Positions 25,139-33,833 of a stretch of DNA of 64,000 nt are shown in pieces (position 1 is the stretch's first letter; every line of letters starts with the position of its first letter). The position numbers were made by a program, and so were the translations under genes. Source of the stretch: Bradyrhizobium hereditatis. Its GTDB lineage: Bacteria; Pseudomonadota; Alphaproteobacteria; Rhizobiales; Xanthobacteraceae. The notes below the pieces were generated by a model, which searched no databases, was not told the origin of the DNA, and was given only the letters and a program-made list of their open reading frames with translations. The stretch is taken from positions 18,945 to 82,944 of the forward strand of contig NZ_JAGKJK010000024.1 in the NCBI RefSeq assembly GCF_020329435.1, read 5' to 3'.

Positions 25139-26761
25139 ATGAAGCGTCGCGATTTCCTCAAATCCGTGTCGGGGCTGGCGGCCGCCGGCGCGCTCACGCC
25201 GGCTCCGGCGATCTGGTCCGCCGCCAAAGCCGATGCACGATCGGAGACGCTGCTGATCGTCTCGGAAAGCGGTCCCAACAATCTCGACATTCACGGCGTC
25301 GGCACCAACGTGCCGGGCTACGAGGTATCGTGGAATTGCTACGACCGGCTGATCAGCCACGAGATGAAGAGCGGTCCGGGCGGCGTGCCCTATTACGACC
25401 GCGACAAGTTCAAGCCCGAGCTCGCCGAGGACATGAATGTCGGCGACATGTCGGTGACCTTCAAGCTGAAGAAAAATGCCAAATTCCACGACGGCGCGCC
25501 GGTGACGGCCAAGGACGTCAAGTGGTCGCTCGATCGCGCCGTCAGCGTCGGCGGCTTCCCGACGTTCCAGATGGGCGCGGGCTCGCTGACCAAGACCGAG
25601 CAGTTCGTCATCGTCGACGACAACACGGTGCGCCTCGATTTCGCCAAGAAGGACCGTCTCACGATCCCCGATCTCGCTGTTATCGTCCCCTGCGTCGTCA
25701 ACTCGGAACTGGTGAAGAAGAACGCCACCGAGAAAGATCCGTGGGGCCTCGAATACACCAAGCAGCAGACCGCGGGCTCCGGCGCCTATCGGGTGGTGAA
25801 GTGGACGGCCGGTACCGAAGTCGTCATGGAGCGCAACGATGCGTGGGTCGGCGGTCCCCTGCCGAAGGTCAAGCGCGTGGTCTGGCGCATGGTGCCGCAG
25901 GCCGGCAACCGGCGCGCGCTCTTGGAGCGCGGCGATGCCGACATTTCCTACGATCTGCCGAACAAGGATTTCGTCGAGCTGAAGGACAACGCCAAGCTCA
26001 ACATCGTCTCGGTGCCGTATTCCAACGGTGTCCAGTATATCGGCATGAACGTCAAGATCGCGCCGTTCGACAACGTCAAGGTGCGCGAGGCCGTCGCCTG
26101 CGCGATTCCCTATCAGAAGATCATGGACGCGGTGCTGTTCGGCCTCGCCAAGCCGATGTTCGGCGCGCCGGCCGGCAAGGCGACCGAGGTGGCTTGGCCG
26201 CAGCCGACCAAATACGTCACTGACATCGCCAAGGCCAAGGCATTGTTGGCGGAGGCTGGCTATCCCAATGGCTTCGAGACCACGCTATCGTTCGACCTCG
26301 GCTTTGCCGGCGTCAACGAGCCGCTCTGCGTGCTGGTGCAGGAAAGCCTCGCGCAGATCGGCATCAAGACCACCATCAACAAGATCCCCGGCGCCAACTG
26401 GCGCACTGAGCTGAACAAGAAGGTGCTGCCGCTCTACACCAACGTGTTCTCCGGCTGGCTCGACTATCCCGAATACTTCTTCATCTGGTGCTACGACGGC
26501 AAGAACTCGATCTTCAACACCATGAGCTACCAGTCGAAGGAGATGGACGCCTACATCAGCGGCGCCGTCGATGCCGCCGCGATCGGCAACACGGCGAAGT
26601 ACGATGCGGACGTAAAGGGCTTCGTCGACCTCGCCTTCAAGGACATCCCGCGCATTCCGCTCTATCAGCCCTACGTCAACGTCGCGATGCAGAAGAACGT
26701 GTCGGGCTATCAGTATTGGTTCCACCGCAGGCTCGATTATCGCGCGCTGGTGAAGGCGTGA
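25139..26761 (+). CDS. Dipeptide/oligopeptide-type ABC transporter substrate-binding protein
   Basis: A 540-residue exported binding protein of SBP family 5. The N-terminus carries a twin-arginine-type signal (MKRRDFLKSVSGLAAAGAL), so export is probably by Tat. Family segments include the early YDRLISHE, KLKKNAKFHDGAPVTAKDV (about residues 101-119) and the C-terminal FKDIPRIPLYQPYVNVA. Proteins of this family bind peptides, opines, nickel or other small amides. It is the first gene of a set with two permeases, a fused double ATPase and atzGEH, which suggests an amide or ureido ligand rather than a peptide. An operator-like site lies 160 bases upstream. Confidence 0.9.
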   Translation: MKRRDFLKSVSGLAAAGALTPAPAIWSAAKADARSETLLIVSESGPNNLDIHGVGTNVPGYEVSWNCYDRLISHEMKSGPGGVPYYDRDKFKPELAEDMNVGDMSVTFKLKKNAKFHDGAPVTAKDVKWSLDRAVSVGGFPTFQMGAGSLTKTEQFVIVDDNTVRLDFAKKDRLTIPDLAVIVPCVVNSELVKKNATEKDPWGLEYTKQQTAGSGAYRVVKWTAGTEVVMERNDAWVGGPLPKVKRVVWRMVPQAGNRRALLERGDADISYDLPNKDFVELKDNAKLNIVSVPYSNGVQYIGMNVKIAPFDNVKVREAVACAIPYQKIMDAVLFGLAKPMFGAPAGKATEVAWPQPTKYVTDIAKAKALLAEAGYPNGFETTLSFDLGFAGVNEPLCVLVQESLAQIGIKTTINKIPGANWRTELNKKVLPLYTNVFSGWLDYPEYFFIWCYDGKNSIFNTMSYQSKEMDAYISGAVDAAAIGNTAKYDADVKGFVDLAFKDIPRIPLYQPYVNVAMQKNVSGYQYWFHRRLDYRALVKA

Positions 26762-26839
26762 TGCCGTGATAGGTACGCGCGACATGTCCGCGTGTGTTGC
26801 TCTGGCTCTCTTCGGTGAGGTGGGCACGGCTCTCTCATT

Positions 26840-26940
26840 CCCTCTCCCCTTGCGGGAGAGGGGCAGGGAGAGGGGTGGCGGCAACGGCGGTGTGCGTGGC
26901 TTACCCCTCTCCCCAGCCCTCCCCCGCAAGGGGGGAGGGA
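26840..26940. repeat. Palindromic dispersed repeat (family B)
   Basis: The unit lies between the binding-protein gene and its permease gene. Arms: CCTCTCCCCTTGCGGGAGAG and CCTCCCCCGCAAGGGGGGAG. It could form a stable hairpin in the operon transcript and lower expression of the downstream permease genes relative to the binding protein. Confidence 0.75.
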
Positions 26941-26989
26941 GCGCACTTGCGCGTGCGGCAGCATTTCTGCCCATCATCGGGGGCGCGTC

Positions 26990-28003
26990 ATGCTCACCAT
27001 GATCGGCAAGCGGCTGATGTTTGCGATACCCTCGCTGATCGGGGTCGTCATCGTGACCTTCCTCCTGACGCGCGCGCTGCCCGGTGACCCCGCGGCTTAT
27101 TTCGCCGGCCCTGCGGCGAGCAAGGAGGCGATCGAGCAGATCCGCAAGAAGCTCGGCTTCGACAAGCCGCTGATCGAGCAGTTCTTCCGTTACACCAGCG
27201 ATCTCGCGCATGGCGATTTCGGGACGTCGCTGACCACAGGCCAGCCGGTCGCTACCGAAATCCGTAACCGCCTGCCGGCCTCCGCTGAGCTGACGCTGCT
27301 CGGCCTCATCATCTCGGTCAGTATAGCGATCCCGCTCGGCGTGCTGGCCGCCACCCGCCCGGGCTCCTGGATCGACCATCTCTGCCGCGTCACCACGACG
27401 GCCGGCGTATCGCTGCCGGTGTTCTTTACCGGCCTGGTGCTGGTCTATCTCTTCTATTTCAGGCTCGGCTGGTCGCCGGCGCCGCTCGGCCGGCTAGACG
27501 TATTCTACAGCGCGCCGGCGCACGTCACCGGCTTCTATTTGATCGACGCGCTGATCGCGCGCGACTTCGAGACGTTTCGTTCCGCGTTGAGCCAATTGAT
27601 TCTGCCGGCGGCCACGCTCGCGATCTTCTCGCTGGCCCCGATTGCGCGCATGACGCGAGCCTCGATGCTGGCGGTGCTGGCGTCCGACTTCGTGCGCACC
27701 GCGCGCGCCAGCGGGCTCTCGCCTTCGACGGTGATCGTCACCTACGCCTTCCGCAACGCGATGCTGCCGGTCATCACCACGCTTAGCATGGTGTTCTCGT
27801 TCCTGCTCGGCGCCAATGTTCTAGTCGAGAAAGTGTTCGCCTGGCCTGGCATCGGCTCCTATGCGGTGGAGGCGCTGATCTCGTCCGACTTCGCGCCGGT
27901 GCAGGGGTTCGTGCTGACCATGGCAGTCATGTACGTCCTGCTCAATCTCTTCATCGATATTCTCTACGGCGTAATCGATCCGCGCGTGCGACTGGAAGGG
28001 TGA
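26990..28003 (+). CDS. DppB-type ABC transporter permease
   Basis: A 337-residue inner-membrane permease with about six helices. The first helix follows MIGKRLMFAIPSLIGVVIV, and the family proline-rich GDP segment is LPGDPAAYFAGP (about residues 31-42). The EAA-like cytoplasmic loop that contacts the ATPase is DFVRTARASGLSPSTVIVTY (about 230-249). The start at 26990 (ATG) or 26999 cannot be separated. It pairs with the next permease, 9 bases downstream. Confidence 0.9.
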   Translation: MLTMIGKRLMFAIPSLIGVVIVTFLLTRALPGDPAAYFAGPAASKEAIEQIRKKLGFDKPLIEQFFRYTSDLAHGDFGTSLTTGQPVATEIRNRLPASAELTLLGLIISVSIAIPLGVLAATRPGSWIDHLCRVTTTAGVSLPVFFTGLVLVYLFYFRLGWSPAPLGRLDVFYSAPAHVTGFYLIDALIARDFETFRSALSQLILPAATLAIFSLAPIARMTRASMLAVLASDFVRTARASGLSPSTVIVTYAFRNAMLPVITTLSMVFSFLLGANVLVEKVFAWPGIGSYAVEALISSDFAPVQGFVLTMAVMYVLLNLFIDILYGVIDPRVRLEG

Positions 28004-28012
28004 GGTTGGAAA

Positions 28013-28912
28013 ATGAGTAGCGTTGCGCCTGCCGTTGAACCCACCACGCCCGAGCGGACCTCGGGACTGGCTGCGATGTTCGAGCATGTCAGATACGTGC
28101 TCGGCGAGAACCGCGTCACGGCCTTTGCCTTCTGCCTTCTGGTTATCATCCTCTTTGCCGCAATCTTCGGCCCCTACATCGTGCCCTACGATCCGCTCGC
28201 CAGCGACACTGCGGCGGCGCTGAAACCGCCGTCGGCCGCGCACTGGTTCGGCACCGATCAGCTGGGTCGCGATATTTTCAGCCGTGTCATCGTCGCCACG
28301 CGCCTCGATACCTTCATCGCTGTCGCCTCCGTGGCGCTGGTGTTCTTGATGGGCGGGCTCGCCGGCATCGCCGCCGGCTATTTCGGCGGCTGGACCGACC
28401 GCATCGTCGGGCGCATCGCCGACACCATCATGGCGTTTCCGCTATTCGTGCTGGCGATGGGCATCGTGGCGGCGCTCGGCAATACCGTGCAGAACATCAT
28501 CATCGCGACCGCGATCGTGAATTTTCCGCTCTATGCGCGCGTTGCCCGCGCCGAGGCCAATGTCCGCCGCAACGCCGGTTTCGTGCAGGCGGCGAGGCTG
28601 TCGGGCAACGGTGAGGCGCGGATTCTCCTGGTGCACATCCTGCCCAACATCATGCCGATCATGATCGTGCAGATGTCGCTGACCATGGGCTATGCCATTC
28701 TCAACGCCGCCGGCCTTTCCTTCATCGGACTTGGCGTGCGCCCGCCGACCGCGGAATGGGGCATCATGGTCGCGGAGGGCGCCACCTTCATGGTGTCGGG
28801 CGAATGGTGGATCGCGCTGTTCCCGGGCCTTGCGCTGATGATCGCGGTGTTCTGCTTCAACCTGCTCGGCGACGGCCTGCGCGACATCGTCGATCCGCAG
28901 CGGAGGACGTGA
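28013..28912 (+). CDS. DppC-type ABC transporter permease
   Basis: A 299-residue permease with an N-terminal cytoplasmic stretch, a first helix at about 35-57, the periplasmic family motif HWFGTDQLGRDIFSRVI (about 76-92), and an EAA loop NAGFVQAARLSGNGEARIL (about 184-202). This is the DppC/OppC pattern. It forms the membrane channel with the DppB-type partner upstream. The ATP-binding gene follows after a 256-base gap that contains a dispersed repeat. Confidence 0.9.
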   Translation: MSSVAPAVEPTTPERTSGLAAMFEHVRYVLGENRVTAFAFCLLVIILFAAIFGPYIVPYDPLASDTAAALKPPSAAHWFGTDQLGRDIFSRVIVATRLDTFIAVASVALVFLMGGLAGIAAGYFGGWTDRIVGRIADTIMAFPLFVLAMGIVAALGNTVQNIIIATAIVNFPLYARVARAEANVRRNAGFVQAARLSGNGEARILLVHILPNIMPIMIVQMSLTMGYAILNAAGLSFIGLGVRPPTAEWGIMVAEGATFMVSGEWWIALFPGLALMIAVFCFNLLGDGLRDIVDPQRRT

Positions 28913-28934
28913 TCGTGAGGTTACGGCAAGCGCG

Positions 28935-29089
28935 CTCTCACCCTAGCCTCTCCCCGCACACGGGGAGAGGCCGGACCGCGCAAGCGGGCCGGGTGAGGGG
29001 GACTCTCCGCGAACTCCTTCGGCAGTTGGGCGCGTTGATAGAGGCCCCTCACCCCAACCCTCTCCCCGTAAGGACGGGGAGAGGGAGCG
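28935..29089. repeat. Palindromic dispersed repeat (family B)
   Basis: A repeat between the DppC-type gene and the ATPase gene, with arms around CCTCTCCCCGCACACGGGGA and CCTCTCCCCGTAAGGACGGG and inner GGGTGAGGGG / CCCCTCACCCC. Confidence 0.75.
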
Positions 29090-29168
29090 GAATCCCCGCG
29101 CAGGGCGACCAGACCGACCGTTTTCTACTTTGCATGGGGTTGTTTTCGAGATTTTTGCGGAGGTCATC

Positions 29169-30938
29169 ATGACGGCCCAGCCTCTTCTCGACGTCAACGA
29201 CCTCACCGTCGAATTCACCACACGGCGCGGCATCGTGAAAGCGGTGCAGCACGTCAACATCTCCGTCGCCAAGGGCGAAACGCTCGGCATCGTCGGCGAG
29301 TCCGGCTCCGGCAAGTCGGTAACATCCTACGCGGTGATGCGGATTCTCGACCGCGCCGGCAGGATTGCCGAGGGCTCGGTGATGTTCTCCGGCATCGATG
29401 TCAAGGCCGCCAGCGAGAGCGAGATGCGGGATCTGCGTGGCCGCGAAATCTCGATGATCTTCCAGAACCCGCGCGCGGCGCTGAACCCGATCCGCAAGGT
29501 CGGCGACCAGATCGAGGATGTGCTGCGCCAGCATGTGCAGAGCGCCGCCAGCGACCGCGGCGAAAAGGCGATCGAGGCGCTGGAACAGGTCAAGATCGCG
29601 CGTCCGCGCGAGCGCTATCACGCCTATCCGTTCGAACTCTCCGGCGGCATGTGCCAGCGTGTCGTGATCGCGCTGGCGCTGGCCTGTAATCCGCAGCTCC
29701 TGATCGCGGACGAGCCGACCACCGGCCTCGACGTTACCACGCAGAAGGCCGTGATGGATCTGATCGTGGAGCTCACCAAGCGCCGGCACATGTCGACGAT
29801 CCTGATCACGCATGACCTTGGGCTTGCCGCCGCCTATTGCAACCGCGTGGTGGTGATGGAAAAGGGCCGGGTGGTGGAGACCGCGAAGTCGGCAGATATC
29901 TTCGCCAGGCCCGAGCATCCCTATACGCGGAAGCTGATGCGCGCGACGCCGCGGATAGGCGTGTCGCTACGTGATCTGCTTCCGGAGGAGGAGGCTGCAG
30001 TCTCTCCCCGCGCGCCCACCGTCATGGCCGGGCTTGACCCGGCCATCCATCAATCTTCAGAAGGGATGGACCCCCGGGTCAAGCCCGGGGGTGACGATCT
30101 CGCAAAGTCCCTCCTCACCGTCGAAAAGCTCGTCAAGGAATACCCGCGTCAAGGCGCGAGCGCAGTTCTGTCAAAACTGTTCTCGCGCAAGCCGCCGGTG
30201 GAAACCGAAGTGTTCCGCGCCGTCGACGGCATCAGCTTCCATGTCGGCCGTGGCGAGAGTGTCGGCCTCGTCGGCGAATCCGGCTGCGGCAAGTCGACGA
30301 CCTCGATGATGGTGATGCGGCTCTTGGACCAGACCTCCGGCCGCATCGTGTTCGACGGCGAGGAGATCGGCGCCATCATGCCGCAGGCCTTTGCGCGGTT
30401 GCCCCAGCGCAAGAGCATCCAGATGGTGTTCCAGGACCCGACCGACAGCCTCAACCCGCGCTTCACCGCGGCGCGCGCGATCGCCGATCCGATTATTCAA
30501 CTCGGCGACATCAGAGGGCGCGACGCGCTGCGTGCCCGCTGCGAGAAGCTTGCCGACATGGTTGGCCTGCCGATCAATTTGCTCGATCGCTTTCCGCACC
30601 AGCTATCGGGCGGCCAGAAGGCCCGCGTCGGCATCGCGCGCGCGATTGCGCTGCATCCAAAGCTCGTGATCCTCGATGAGCCGACGGCCGCGCTCGACGT
30701 CTCCGTGCAGGCGGTCGTGCTCAATCTGCTGCAGGATCTGAAAGCGTCCATGGGCATGAGCTATCTGTTCGTGTCGCATGATCTGAATGTGGTGCGTTTG
30801 CTGTGCGATCGTGTCATCGTGATGCGAGCGGGGCGAATCGTCGAGCAAGGCTCGTCCGAGCGCGTGCTCGGCGATCCGCAGGACGCCTATACAAAGGAAT
30901 TGCTGACGGCGATCCCGCATCCGCCGTTGCCGGTCTAG
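29169..30938 (+). CDS. Fused double ABC ATPase (DppD-DppF type) with a repeat-derived linker
   Basis: A 589-residue protein with two nucleotide-binding domains. NBD1 (about 3-270) has Walker A GESGSGKSV, Q-loop FQNPRAAL, signature LSGGMCQRV and Walker B LLIADEPTTG. NBD2 (about 315-585) has GESGCGKST, FQDPTDSL, LSGGQKARV and LVILDEPTAAL. All catalytic motifs are intact, so it should power the importer alone. The linker, about residues 283-309 (VMAGLDPAIHQ and MDPRVKPGGDD), is the translation of a palindromic repeat at 30014-30096. The ATG at 29169 is chosen for its GGAGG site. Confidence 0.92.
   Translation: MTAQPLLDVNDLTVEFTTRRGIVKAVQHVNISVAKGETLGIVGESGSGKSVTSYAVMRILDRAGRIAEGSVMFSGIDVKAASESEMRDLRGREISMIFQNPRAALNPIRKVGDQIEDVLRQHVQSAASDRGEKAIEALEQVKIARPRERYHAYPFELSGGMCQRVVIALALACNPQLLIADEPTTGLDVTTQKAVMDLIVELTKRRHMSTILITHDLGLAAAYCNRVVVMEKGRVVETAKSADIFARPEHPYTRKLMRATPRIGVSLRDLLPEEEAAVSPRAPTVMAGLDPAIHQSSEGMDPRVKPGGDDLAKSLLTVEKLVKEYPRQGASAVLSKLFSRKPPVETEVFRAVDGISFHVGRGESVGLVGESGCGKSTTSMMVMRLLDQTSGRIVFDGEEIGAIMPQAFARLPQRKSIQMVFQDPTDSLNPRFTAARAIADPIIQLGDIRGRDALRARCEKLADMVGLPINLLDRFPHQLSGGQKARVGIARAIALHPKLVILDEPTAALDVSVQAVVLNLLQDLKASMGMSYLFVSHDLNVVRLLCDRVIVMRAGRIVEQGSSERVLGDPQDAYTKELLTAIPHPPLPV
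30014..30096. repeat. Palindromic repeat inside a coding sequence (family D)
   Basis: Arms CCGTCATGGCCGGGCTTGAC and GTCAAGCCCGGGGGTGACG face each other inside the ATPase gene. The unit keeps the frame and contributes some 27 residues between the two nucleotide-binding domains. Confidence 0.8.
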
Positions 30939-30941
30939 CTG

Positions 30942-31020
30942 TCATGCCCCGCGAAGGCGGGGCATCCAGTAATCACCGCCGGCGGTTACTGGATCGCCCG
31001 GTCGAGCCGGGCGATGACGA
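30942..31020. repeat. Palindromic dispersed repeat (family D)
   Basis: Between the ATPase gene and atzG: TGTCATGCCCCGCGAAGGCG, then an inner palindrome of ATCCAGTAATCACCGCC / GGCGGTTACTGGAT, ending GGGCGATGACG. It may modulate read-through from the transporter genes into atzGEH. Confidence 0.75.
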
Positions 31021-31034
31021 AGAGGAAGAGAGCC

Positions 31035-31220
31035 ATGACGACTGAAAATCCCCTGGACGATTACATCGACGCTGTCGCAAAGGCGCTAGCGCTGCCGGTC
31101 GAGGAGGCTTGGCGGCCGGCGGTGCGGGCGAACCTCGAGGTGTCGCTGAGGCTGGCGCGGCTGGTCGATGAGTTCCCGCTGCCGGACGAAACCGAGCCGG
31201 CCAGCATCTACACCGTCTGA
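31035..31220 (+). CDS. atzG: AtzG-like (DUF4089) small subunit of the AtzE amidase
   Basis: A 61-residue helical protein of the DUF4089 family (ENPLDDYIDAVAKALALPVE, then RPAVRANLEVSLRLARLVDE). In Pseudomonas sp. ADP, AtzG forms a tight complex with the amidase AtzE (1-carboxybiuret hydrolase) and is required for its stability; it resembles GatC of the transamidosome in role. It stands directly upstream of an AtzE-type gene here (5 bases). The ATG at 31035 is chosen because the seven upstream codons are repeat-derived. Confidence 0.85.
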   Translation: MTTENPLDDYIDAVAKALALPVEEAWRPAVRANLEVSLRLARLVDEFPLPDETEPASIYTV

Positions 31221-31225
31221 TCGCC

Positions 31226-32626
31226 ATGATGTTGAACACTGACGGGCTATCGGCCCAACAGATCGCGCAAGCGGTAACCGACCGCAAACTTTCCGCCCTC
31301 GATGCGACCGAGGCCGCGCTGGCGCGGATCGCTGCGCATGATACTGTGCTGAATTCCTTTACCGACGTTACTGCCAACCGGGCGCGAGCTACCGCCAAGG
31401 CGATCGATGCCAAGATCGCAGCAGGCGAAAAGGTCGGCCCGCTCGCCGGCGTGCCGTTCGCGGTGAAGAACCTGTTCGATGTGAAAGGTCTCGCCACCCG
31501 CGCCGGCTCGAAGATCAACCGCGATCTCGCTCCGGCTTCACGCGATGCCACGCTGATCGAGCGGATGGAAGCGGCCGGCGCCGTCTTGGTCGGCGCGCTG
31601 AATATGGGCGAATATGCCTATGACTTCACCGGCGAGAATGTGCATGACGGCCCGTCGCGCAATCCGCATGATCCGACGCGGATGAGTGGCGGCTCTTCCG
31701 GCGGCTCCGGCAGCGCAGTCGGCGGTGCACTTGTTCCGATCGCGCTGGGGTCTGATACCAACGGCTCGATCCGGGTGCCGTCATCATTCTGCGGCATCTT
31801 TGGCCTGAAGCCGACCTACGGCCGGCTGTCACGGGCGCGCTCGTTCCCGTTCGTCGCAAGCCTGGATCATCTTGGTCCCTTGGCGCGCAATGTCGGCGAT
31901 CTCGCACTGGCCTATGACACCATGCAGGGGCCGGATGCGGATGACGCAGCCTGCACGACGCGGCCGGTCGAGCCGGTGACATCGCTATTGGCAAAGGGCA
32001 TCGACGGTTTGCGGGTTGCGGTGGCCGGCGGCTATTTCCAGAAGAACGTCTTTCCCGAGGCAGTCGAAGCCATTTCGCGCGTCACCAAGGCGCTCGATGC
32101 CACGACAACGGTCGAACTTCACGAGGCCGCGCGCGCCCGCGCCGCGGCTTATGTGATCACGACGACCGAAGGCGCCTCGCTGCATCTCGATCGCCTGCGC
32201 AAGCGGCCGAACGATTTCGATCCAGCCGTGCGCGACCGTCTGATCGCCGGCGCCATGGTGCCGGCACCGCTGGTCGATCGCGCACAGAAATTCCGCCGCT
32301 GGTATCGCGCCAAGGTACTGGAGCTGTTCAAGTCGGTGGACGTGATCATCGCGCCTGCGACGCCCTGCATCGCGCCGAAATTGGGTCAGGTCAATTTCGT
32401 GCTCGACGGCGTCGAATTGCCGGTGCGCGCCAATATCGGCATCCACACCCAGCCGATCTCGTTCATCGGCCTGCCCGTCGTCGCGGTGCCGGTGCCGCTG
32501 GAGCCGATGCCGATCGGTGTGCAGATCATCGCCGCGCCCTGGCGGGAAGACATTGCTTTGCGCGTCGCGCATGCGCTGGAACGAATGGGCGTTGCCGCAG
32601 CGCTGGCGCCGAGAGGATTATTGTGA
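31226..32626 (+). CDS. atzE: AtzE-type amidase (1-carboxybiuret hydrolase-like)
   Basis: A 466-residue amidase-signature enzyme. The Ser-cisSer-Lys triad is visible: lysine in FAVKNLFDVKG (about residue 79), the first serine in GGSSGGSGSAVGG, and the nucleophile in GSDTNGSIRVP. Known AtzE removes ammonia from 1-carboxybiuret to give 1,3-dicarboxyurea, and works with AtzG. The gene sits between atzG and atzH with a 5-base gap on one side and a 4-base overlap on the other, the same order as in the cyanuric acid operon atzDGEHF. No atzD is present, so the natural substrate may be another carbamoyl-urea. Confidence 0.9.
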   Translation: MMLNTDGLSAQQIAQAVTDRKLSALDATEAALARIAAHDTVLNSFTDVTANRARATAKAIDAKIAAGEKVGPLAGVPFAVKNLFDVKGLATRAGSKINRDLAPASRDATLIERMEAAGAVLVGALNMGEYAYDFTGENVHDGPSRNPHDPTRMSGGSSGGSGSAVGGALVPIALGSDTNGSIRVPSSFCGIFGLKPTYGRLSRARSFPFVASLDHLGPLARNVGDLALAYDTMQGPDADDAACTTRPVEPVTSLLAKGIDGLRVAVAGGYFQKNVFPEAVEAISRVTKALDATTTVELHEAARARAAAYVITTTEGASLHLDRLRKRPNDFDPAVRDRLIAGAMVPAPLVDRAQKFRRWYRAKVLELFKSVDVIIAPATPCIAPKLGQVNFVLDGVELPVRANIGIHTQPISFIGLPVVAVPVPLEPMPIGVQIIAAPWREDIALRVAHALERMGVAAALAPRGLL

Positions 32627-33039
32627 TGGAGATTGATCTTCCCGAAGTCGTGGCCGAAGTCACCGCGCAGTTCGAGCGCTATGAAAAGGCGCTGGTTTCG
32701 AACGATGTCGCCGTGCTCGACGAATTGTTCCGCAACGATCCCCGCACGCTGCGCTACGGCATCGCCGAGAATCTCTACGGCTATGAGGCGATCATGGCGT
32801 TTCGCGCCGCGCGCTCGCCGGTCGGGCTGATGCGGCGGACCGACAGGACCGTAATCACCACCTTTGGCCGTGATACCGCCGTCGCCTCGACGCTGTTCTA
32901 TCGCGACAACGCGCCCGGCAGGGTCGGGCGGCAGATGCAGACATGGATACGGTTTCCGGAAGGGTGGAAGATCGTCGCCGCCCACGTCAGTGTCATCGAC
33001 GAGCCGGAATCTTCCAAGCAAACGGATCAAACGGCATGA
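32623..33039 (+). CDS. atzH: AtzH-like DUF3225 (SnoaL_3) hydrolase
   Basis: A 138-residue protein of the DUF3225 family. AtzH of Pseudomonas sp. ADP is proposed to convert 1,3-dicarboxyurea to allophanate, with Tyr22 and Arg46 needed for catalysis. Here a tyrosine (FERYEK, Y20) and an arginine (RTLRYG, R44) have exactly the same 24-residue spacing, so the active site appears conserved. The start overlaps atzE by 4 bases, and the stop overlaps the GntR start by 4 bases, so the four genes are coupled. It could otherwise be a ligand-binding SnoaL protein, but the context favours AtzH. Confidence 0.88.
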   Translation: MMEIDLPEVVAEVTAQFERYEKALVSNDVAVLDELFRNDPRTLRYGIAENLYGYEAIMAFRAARSPVGLMRRTDRTVITTFGRDTAVASTLFYRDNAPGRVGRQMQTWIRFPEGWKIVAAHVSVIDEPESSKQTDQTA

Positions 33040-33740
33040 GTCTGGACGATCTGCGGGAAACCACGGTTCGCCGCGTCGACCGCCCTTCGTCGCAGCGCGA
33101 CAAGGTCACGCGCGCGGAAGAGCTGCGGCTGCAGCTCGCCGACGAGATCGTGCGCGGCGTGCTGCCGCCGGGAGCGCCGCTCGACGAGACCGATATCGCG
33201 CGGCGCTTTAGCGTCTCACGCACGCCGGTCCGCGAAGCGCTGCGCCAGCTCGTGGCGAGCGGCCTGGTCGAGGCCCGCGCGCATCGCGGCGCCGTGGTGG
33301 CGCAGCCTTCGCTCGATCGCTTGACTGAGATGTTCGAGGCGATGGCGGAGCTCGAAGCGCTGTGCGCTGGCCTCGCCGCCGAGCGGATGTCGCCGACGGA
33401 GCGCCAGAAGCTCGAGGCGATCCACGAAGAGTTGCGCGTGCTCAGCCATGCCGGCAATCCCGAGCGCTTTCACGAGGTCAACGAACGCTTCCACAACGCG
33501 ATCTATGCCGGCTCGCAGAACGGCTATATCGCCGAAATGACGTTGGCGACGCGCGTGCGGGTGCAGCCGTTCCGCCGCGCCCAGTTCCGCAATCTCGGGC
33601 GTCTGGCAAAATCGCATGCCGAGCATGACCGCGTCGTCGTCGCCATCATGCGCGGCGACAAGGCCGGCGCAGCGGCCGCAATGCGCGCCCATATCGAGCT
33701 GGTGCGCGGGGAGTACGAGATTTACGCGGTGTCGGTGTAG
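33036..33740 (+). CDS. GntR-family (FCD) transcriptional regulator
   Basis: A 234-residue FadR-type regulator. A disordered start is followed by a winged HTH (DIARRFSVSRTPVREALRQL, about residues 52-71) and an all-helical FCD ligand domain (about 95-225) with histidines in HEVNERFHNAI and ESHAEHD-like KSHAEHDRVV that usually bind a metal and a carboxylate ligand. It starts in the atzH stop (ATGA). It probably represses the importer-atz genes and atzF, releasing DNA when a pathway carboxylate is present; the matching palindromes at 24969 and 35693 fit this. Confidence 0.9.
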   Translation: MSLDDLRETTVRRVDRPSSQRDKVTRAEELRLQLADEIVRGVLPPGAPLDETDIARRFSVSRTPVREALRQLVASGLVEARAHRGAVVAQPSLDRLTEMFEAMAELEALCAGLAAERMSPTERQKLEAIHEELRVLSHAGNPERFHEVNERFHNAIYAGSQNGYIAEMTLATRVRVQPFRRAQFRNLGRLAKSHAEHDRVVVAIMRGDKAGAAAAMRAHIELVRGEYEIYAVSV

Positions 33741-33745
33741 ACGCT

Positions 33746-33832
33746 CGTCATTGCGAGGAGCGAAGCGACGAAGCAATCCATCCATCCGCGGGTGTGGAGA
33801 GATGGATTGCTTCGCTTCGCTCGCAATGACGG
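33746..33832. repeat. Palindromic dispersed repeat (family A)
   Basis: Between the convergent GntR and atzF genes. Same unit as at 23847: CGTCATTGCGAGGAGCGAAG to CTTCGCTCGCAATGACGG. It may act as a two-way terminator. Confidence 0.85.
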
Positions 33833-33833
33833 C

